Below, in pieces: positions 57,781-64,000 of a DNA stretch of 64,000 bases. Position 1 is the first letter of the stretch. Each line of letters starts with the position of its first letter. The translations under genes were made by a program, and so were the position numbers. Source of the DNA: Acholoe squamosa (Eukaryota; Annelida; Polychaeta; Phyllodocida; Polynoidae). The stretch is taken from contig OX439039.1 in NCBI GenBank assembly GCA_949317995.1, positions 15,119,282-15,183,281 of the forward strand. Direction: 5' to 3'. Below the pieces are notes generated by a model. The model did no database searches, had not been told where the DNA came from, and saw only the letters and a list, made by a program, of their open reading frames with translations.

Positions 57781-58790
57781 ACACACAAACATTACGTCCA
57801 ATAAGCATTAGACATACAGGGATCACGTCCAATAAGCATTAGACATACAAGAATTGCATCCAATAAGCATTAGACATACAAACATCACAGTCCAATAAGC
57901 ATTAAACATACAAACATCCCACCTAATAGGCCTTAGACACACAGACATCGCATCCAATAAGCATTAGACATACAAACATCGCATCTAATAAGCATTAGAC
58001 ACACAAACATCACAGTCCAATAAGCATTAGACATACAAGCATCGCATCTAATAAGCATTAGACACACAAACATCACAGTCCAATAAGCATTAGACATACA
58101 AACATCGCACCCAATAAGCATTAGATACACAGACATCACATCCAATAAGCATTAGACATACAAACATCGTGTCTAATAAGCATTAGACACACAAACATCA
58201 CAGTCCAATAGGCATTAGACATACAAACATCACATCCAATAAGCATTAGACAAACAAACATCACAGTCCAATAAGCATTAGACATACAAACATCGCATCT
58301 AATAAGCATTAGACACACAAACATCACAGTCCAATAAGCATTAGACATACAAACATCACACCCAATAAGCATTAGACACACAAACATCACATCCAATAAG
58401 CATTAGACATACAAACTTCGCGTCTAATATGCATTAGACACACAAACATCATGTCCAAAAAGCATTAGACATACAAACATCAGACATCACATCCAATAAG
58501 CATTGGACATACAAACATCACATCCAATAAGCATTAGACATACAAACATTGTGTCTAATAAGCATTAGACACACAAACATCACATCCAATAAGCATTAGA
58601 CACACAAACATCACATCCAATAAGCATTAGACATACAAACATCGTGTCTAATAAGCATTAGACACACAAACATCACATCCAATAAGCATTAGACACACAA
58701 ACATCGTGTCCAATAAGCATGATAGACATACAATAATCGCGTCCAATAAGTATTTGACTCACAAATGTCACATCCAATAAGCATTATTGG
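57781..58790. repeat. minisatellite of ~31-bp units, about 1 kb
   Basis: Around 30 units of the type CATTAGACATACAAACATCACATCCAATAAG, 31 or 32 bp, vary mainly at ACATACA/ACACACA and CATCC/CAGTCC. The minus-strand Met-Ser-Asn-Ala-Tyr-Trp frames are by-products. Confidence 0.95.
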
Positions 58791-60548
58791 CACATTCCAT
58801 GTTAAGTCCAGGTTTTTGAAGGCAAAGCATCCCACAGTGTGTCGTACAAGAAGAAATGTGCTAGTTGAATTCACAAGTCCATAAGTAGGGTAATAATTAA
58901 GTTGGCCAGACAATGTATATCTCCATCAGGTACACTATGCATCAGCTTAATTTGGTACCACTATTGTTTTTGTGTGTGATATATTAATTTCTTCAGAAGC
59001 ATTTCCATGAGAAAAAGTATGGTATTCATTGACTGTTTTGAAATGTTCGGAAATGAAACGTTCAGAAATAAAAATGTTATGAAATAGCTAAAATACAGTT
59101 ATCTAAATGCCTCACTTTACCCCCTAATAACATTTTCCAGGGCAATATAATTGAAGCAAAGTTGCATGACATTTTTTTGATAAACTGAATACTTGTATGT
59201 GCCTTTAATGAAACACTTAAAAATTCCATGTTTCATTCACAACTTTGTAGAGTCATAAATTACTTACAATGATTGCCTGGTCTAAATGTCATAGGTCATT
59301 TGGTAGTGCCCCCTATGTATATTTATTCTATCTAAACACAAATAACTATTGCTCTTTAGATATGTTTTTAAGGCATTTTATAATTAATCGTTCAGAAATG
59401 AACTAAAATCTGAGGACATGAGAAATAAATTCATAGAAAGTTGTCCATTTATCACAGGCTCAAAATCTAAAATGTACTAACATTTTGAGATGAACATACT
59501 TCCAGCTATTCAAGTATATGGGACACTACTCTCAGAGATCATTTTACAATTATACTTCAAAAATGAGAATTTGAGTTGAGGACGGGCATTTTTGACTGTT
59601 TGGCCACATTAAACATCCTTACTGTAGGGGAAATAACATATGGAGACATCTTAATGCTAATGGGAAATTTCTCTGAGACTCATTAGAAACCATTCACATT
59701 ACTCTAAATCAATTACATTGCAAGATATAACCAAAATGCATCTGAGGACATGAAAAGATAGACTTCAGCTGACACAAAAACCCCGCATCCAATAAGCACA
59801 GTACCATCAGTGCTTTGAGACTTTAACATCATATTCCTTATTTCTATGTTCTGATTTTTATTATATGCAACTAGAAGGGGCTCTGAAGTGAACTCCATTT
59901 TAGTATTCTCTTGGTATCACTCCACTTCATACATGTTCGTTGCTATTTTCTGTTCTTGATTGGATGAATAAACCTATGAAATTGACATAAAACACTATTA
60001 AGTGCCGCTAAAGAAGAAATTTATCAATATATAGTCTACACAAGAGGCAAGAGGCAACGTCCTGTAGTTCAGAGTTTCCCCTCTTTTGCCTAAACCTATG
60101 GAGCATAAACATAATTTCTTTTATCTACAAATGTAATTTACATAAATATGGTATCCATTACGGCCATATAAAGTATAGCTACTTGTGGTCAAGCACCAGA
60201 TTTTTGGGCCAGGACTGGCCTTGTATAAAGGACATCGGTAATCGGATGGGGGGGAGTTTATTTCAAATGCATTTTGATAGGTCTTAGAGATTGAAGATCT
60301 ATCTCAAATAGACAAATGTCTCTGATGACGGGATAAATATCCATCCAAATCTAATGGTGTTGAGTTGCATGGTCATGAAACATAAATATATTCAAAGTTA
60401 TACCTCTTTGGCAGAGACATTGTGAATTTGCCTCAGGGAACTAAGCATTGCTACCTTTGAAAGGTTGATTATCTGGGTTAAAATGACATGATTGCTATTT
60501 AATTTTCAACTGTTCTGCACTCACAGTATACCTTCTCTTTTATTTCAG
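58791..60548. other. AT-rich intergenic or intronic DNA upstream of the PH/EF-hand gene
   Basis: No exon-like ORF was seen. The end (TCTTTTATTTCAG) is a good splice acceptor, so at least the last part is an intron of the following gene. Confidence 0.5.
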
Positions 60549-60588
60549 GTAATCACTGGCGGTAATAAGACAAACGCTTACCTTCAAT

Positions 60589-63500
60589 ATGGGTGCCATT
60601 ACATGCAAGCATGATGTCACAACTAAGTCAGATCTTTTGGCAAGTGATTCCCCAAGGAAAAAGAAAGCTGACTATTCTGGCCACATTAGAGGTGCTTCTG
60701 AAACACCCTGTCATGACTCACCGAAGGCTGACAATACAATGGCGAATGGGCATGTAAAAATTAAAGAAGTAAGATGTTATCATTTTCAGATTCAGAATCA
60801 GTATTCCTAATTACACTCGAAGTTGACTGGTAAAGGAAGTGATCTGGCAGTGAGTCACATGAATAGAAATAAACCACAAATCCATGAACTTTACCTTTCT
60901 GCCCTCCTTTGACACAAAAAAATATTATCCTATTGTCCTCTTTCTAATTGAATTAACCTAAAAAGCCGAAATGTGCATCCGAGAAAGCATTATTTTGATG
61001 TAATTTGAAAATGTTTTTCTTTTGACAATTTTAGACTTAAAAGACTTTTCAAATGATTCCAAGATTTTTTTTTTCTGATAACGTTGTTGATATATTTTTT
61101 TACAAACATTTTCTGATATAAACCCTTTTCAAATGTTGCCAGACATTACAAATATGTTGTACATAGTATATTGTAGTGATTATATCACTTGTATAATAAT
61201 TATAATGCTGGGGCGATCAGTCCGGTGGTAGCCACCGGCGCGGGAGCGCTAGTTAGGGTCCGTCCCAGCTGGGGGCGACACGGTAGCGACCGGTGACGTC
61301 ACGCTCGTGACGCCATAAAAAGGCAGTCCGGTGGTCGCGGGGGGAGATGCGATGAGAGACTTGCAGGTGGCAGAAGTGTGGTCAGTGACTCCGGGTTCGG
61401 TGGTTGCGATCGGTGGATACCTGTAAGGGTGGTGCATCTCAATACAAGCAAGGATAATTGATGTCGATACCAGAATTAATGAGAGCTGTTAGCGCTAAGG
61501 CCTAAAAGAAATAAACCAAACACCTTCTACTGTTATAGAACTTTATTGGCTGCGTCTGGTCCTTTTGTGTTTACTACAATATGGAATATAAATTTTGTCT
61601 CTTTACCAGTCTGGTTTTTGTATCATTGTCTACATGGATGAAATACTTTAAGCATTCTAATTTTACACCTCTTGAATTCAGCATGGTTCACACTTATGAC
61701 CTGGGTTCACTTTCTCTTATTTTCAGAAATTCCATGCTGCTTCTAAACAACGTCTAATGTGTGTATGGCAGGCCCTTTATGCCATCAACCCCTCATCTAA
61801 AGGCTCAGCACGAAAAAACTTGGTTCGCTTAATCACAATGTCCTTCACTGAAAATCCAATGATAAAGTTCTCATTCAAGGATTTTGATGAGATCTTCCAA
61901 GGCAAAACAGTTGATTTTGATCAATATGCTACCTATGTACACAACCACCTTGTCCAGTCGGCAGATGTCTGCAAGACTGCTGAAGATGCAATAGAGGACA
62001 TTTGCTGGGAAATAACTAAGGAAGAGTATGACCTAGAGAATAATAAGCTGCTAGAGTCAGATGCTCACAAGCTTTGGGAGCTTTTTAACAGGCTGTGTGA
62101 ACCAGGTACTGTGCCACCAAGTATGGCCAAGGAGGAGGTAAACTGGATAGCAGAGAAGCTAAGTACACATCTTAAACAGAGCTGGGACCCCATTAACGCT
62201 AAACACACCTGCTATGGTGGGCTCATGGAGATTCTAGGTAAGAAATTCTTCTCCAAGGTTTCCAAGGCAGCCTCATCTGATGCCATAGAATCACTACATA
62301 TGTGGCTGGTGCAAGAAAGGGCCATTACTGGATGGCTTGATATACGCACAAAGAATCAGGCCAACTGGACCTCTCGGCTTAAACGCTGGTGTGTGCTTGT
62401 TCCAGGTCACTTGGACTACTATGAGAATGACAAGATGGAGAAGAAGAAAGGCGAATTCCCCCTCTCATCCTTTTCAAAAATAGAGGAAATCAAAAATCAC
62501 AAACTTTTTAGGTTTAAAGTCATCAATTCTCCATATTTGGAACTGGAAGTTGAAGGGCCAGATGAAGAGGAGTCTGGAGTCTGGATGGCAGCCCTAAAGG
62601 AGATAGTTGATGCTGCCAAATTTGGAACCACACCCATACAGGCCATCCTCAAAAACAGACAGGTACAGAAGAAAAATGGAAAATTTTCATCTATTGATGA
62701 AGCAACATCCAAATTGAAATGCTGTGGACTTCAAAAGAATGCTCATTGTGATGGCCACTCTGTTGAGCCAAAGAAAATACAACAGAAAGTGCCTTCTAAT
62801 ATGAAGATTCAAGATGAGAACTTTGAAGAGCAGGTGAATAAGATCCAGGCAATCTTCAGCAAAGTGGATCTCAAGGCCAATGGCTCTATTGATTCCCATG
62901 AATTCAATGTATTCATAAAGGACATGGGACTAAATATAAGTGATGATGAGATTGGAAATATCTTTTCCAAAATTGATAAAAGTAGAGAGGGTGTCATCAC
63001 AATAGATGAGTTCACTAACTACTTTATGAAAAATGTTCTCGATGAGACTGGACAGACAGCTGGAGAAACAGAGGTGAGTTTGCAGGCAGCATTCTTAGCG
63101 GCCGACCGGGATGGGACTGGTACTGTTAATTTCAATGAATTTGCAGAGTACCTTTGGGAGAAAAGAAGATCAATGAGAATGTCTGCAGTGATGAGTGCTT
63201 TTGAAAACATTGGTGGTGGACAAGGTGAAATCAAATTTGATCAGTTCAATGATTTAATTGCAGGACAGGAAGATTTTGTTCCAGAAGGGGTTGATGGCAA
63301 AGATCTTAAAGGTAATCTTAAGGACATGTTCAAGGATGTTGATGCAGAGGGGATAACTGCTTTCATTCAAGAACGTTGGAAAGCCTTTTCTGCCTTCAAC
63401 CGTGCTGGCTCATCAGGTGAGTCAGTCATGACAGGCTCCGAGGATATGGTTGCTGATGTCCTACCAGGAAATTATAGCCTTCTGGACCTTGCCTGCTTCA

Positions 63501-64000
63501 GTGACCTCCCTCCCATTGAACCTGCTCATGCAGTTATCAAGAACTTCTGTTGGGTGAAGGCACAGCCAGGTGGTCATGGACAGGCCATATTCCCTGCCGA
63601 TTATGACTGTAAAATTCCTATTGATATTGCCACTACAGAGCACTTGAGGTACTATGGGGCTTCCCTTGCTGACAGTAACCAAATACAAGTGTCACTCATG
63701 TACCGTCATGGCATCCAGGACTTCACCTACGAGAATGAATACATGTCAGACTACGTCCAGACAGATGGCGGCGGCTGTGGCCTTGAGACACATGACTTTT
63801 CCCATCTGGATTGTCCAATGTCAAACAGCAGTGGTTACTTTGTGATGGGTAAGATTGAAGGGGAAGAGCTCCACCTGACAGCCTTCAAGGTGCCTATGAG
63901 GCACACTCTGTATCTTCCCGCAGGGGTCATCCACAGCAACGACCACCTGAAGGGCACTTGGAGAACAATGCTGTCTGATGAAGCAAGAGTTGACCATGTC
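60589..64000 (+). CDS. SWAP70/DEF6-like PH and EF-hand protein (5' part, continues beyond window)
   Basis: Exon 1 (60549-60768) follows a TTTCAG acceptor, has ATG 60589 and encodes 60 residues up to a GTAAGA donor. Exon 2 starts at 61727 after TTTTCAG, in phase, and stays open to the window end (about 818 residues in all). Residues ~62-250 resemble the N-terminal region of SWAP70/DEF6. A PH domain (WLDIRT...RLKRWCVL to the VWMAALKEI helix) lies at ~260-355. EF-hand loops are DLKANGSIDSHE (~439), DKSREGVITIDE (~476) and DRDGTGTVNFNE (~517). A C-terminal region with YLPAGVIHSNDH (~785) looks cupin-like. The gene probably couples phosphoinositide and calcium signals in the cytosol. SWAP70 proteins usually have a coiled coil after the PH domain, so this layout is unusual. 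Confidence 0.85.
60769..61171 (+). other. first part of intron 1 of the PH/EF-hand gene
   Basis: AT-rich intron DNA after the GTAAGA donor. No internal exon is seen. Confidence 0.6.
61172..61578. mobile_element. solo LTR in the intron
   Basis: TGTAGTGATT...TTTACTACA (407 bp), flanked by ATAT on both sides (61168-61171, 61579-61582). Inside are a CATAAAAAGG promoter-like motif and AGAAATAAACC near the end. GC content is well above the surrounding intron. It is not similar to the LTRs of Gypsy A or B. It probably arose by LTR-LTR recombination. Confidence 0.65.

Noticed and set aside
57781-58790. CRISPR-like array of ~31-bp repeats
   Set aside because: There are no unique spacers, units abut directly, and the sequence is eukaryotic; it is a minisatellite.

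Overview
This is eukaryotic, metazoan genomic DNA. It contains spliced genes with GT-AG introns, Ty3/Gypsy, Penelope-like and non-LTR retroelements, a Polinton-class element, MITEs, many microsatellites, and an animal-type gene with PH and EF-hand domains. The dense nesting of diverse transposons resembles a marine invertebrate genome such as a lancelet or mollusc, but the species cannot be fixed from the sequence. No bacterial genes, rRNA genes or CRISPR arrays were seen.

Layout. At 0.8-4.9 kb there are splice-flanked open blocks of an unrecognised, very basic minus-strand gene, probably decayed. They are interrupted at 1.2-3.2 kb by a Penelope-like remnant holding a GIY-YIG C-terminal fragment, a C2H2 zinc-finger ORF and a hammerhead-ribozyme-like motif. 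At 5,258-18,165 lies a complete Polinton/Maverick-class element with long terminal inverted repeats, AGTAGT...ACTACT ends and a perfect 6-bp target duplication (GATAGT). Its minus-strand arm carries an intact Cys-rich ORF, a wrecked family-B DNA polymerase (interrupted by a MITE and a LINE) and a PC4-like ssDNA-binding relic. Its plus-strand arm carries two Death-domain-like genes and a BIR (IAP-type) gene behind duplicated TATA promoter modules. No integrase, capsid, protease or ATPase gene was found.

At 20.2-33.5 kb a piggyBac-like TTAA element contains a nested 12.5-kb Gypsy element. A second Gypsy element of the same lineage lies on the minus strand at 44.2-55.7 kb, with nearly identical LTRs and a CTTG target duplication. 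Both have the usual LTR-PBS-gag-pol order, and both carry a long extra gene after pol that encodes a zinc-finger/coiled-coil protein. The spacer before that gene carries TGACGTCA (CRE) sites in both. This shared third gene is the clearest candidate for something undescribed outside the Polinton.

At 33.5-44 kb lie small nested elements: a hAT-type insertion inside a LINE relic, a TTAA MITE with a tRNA-like core, a 386-bp MITE, a fresh 535-bp tandem duplication and a minisatellite. At 55.7-60.5 kb is AT-rich intergenic DNA with a 1-kb minisatellite of ~31-bp units. From 60.5 kb to the window end is the 5' part of a real host gene (SWAP70/DEF6-like region, PH domain, EF-hands, unusual C-terminal region), with a solo LTR in its intron.

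Most element genes carry stops and frameshifts. The clearly intact coding regions are the last gene (running off the window), the 252-aa Cys-rich ORF and the second Death-like ORF; the LINE RT frame is open but 5'-truncated.
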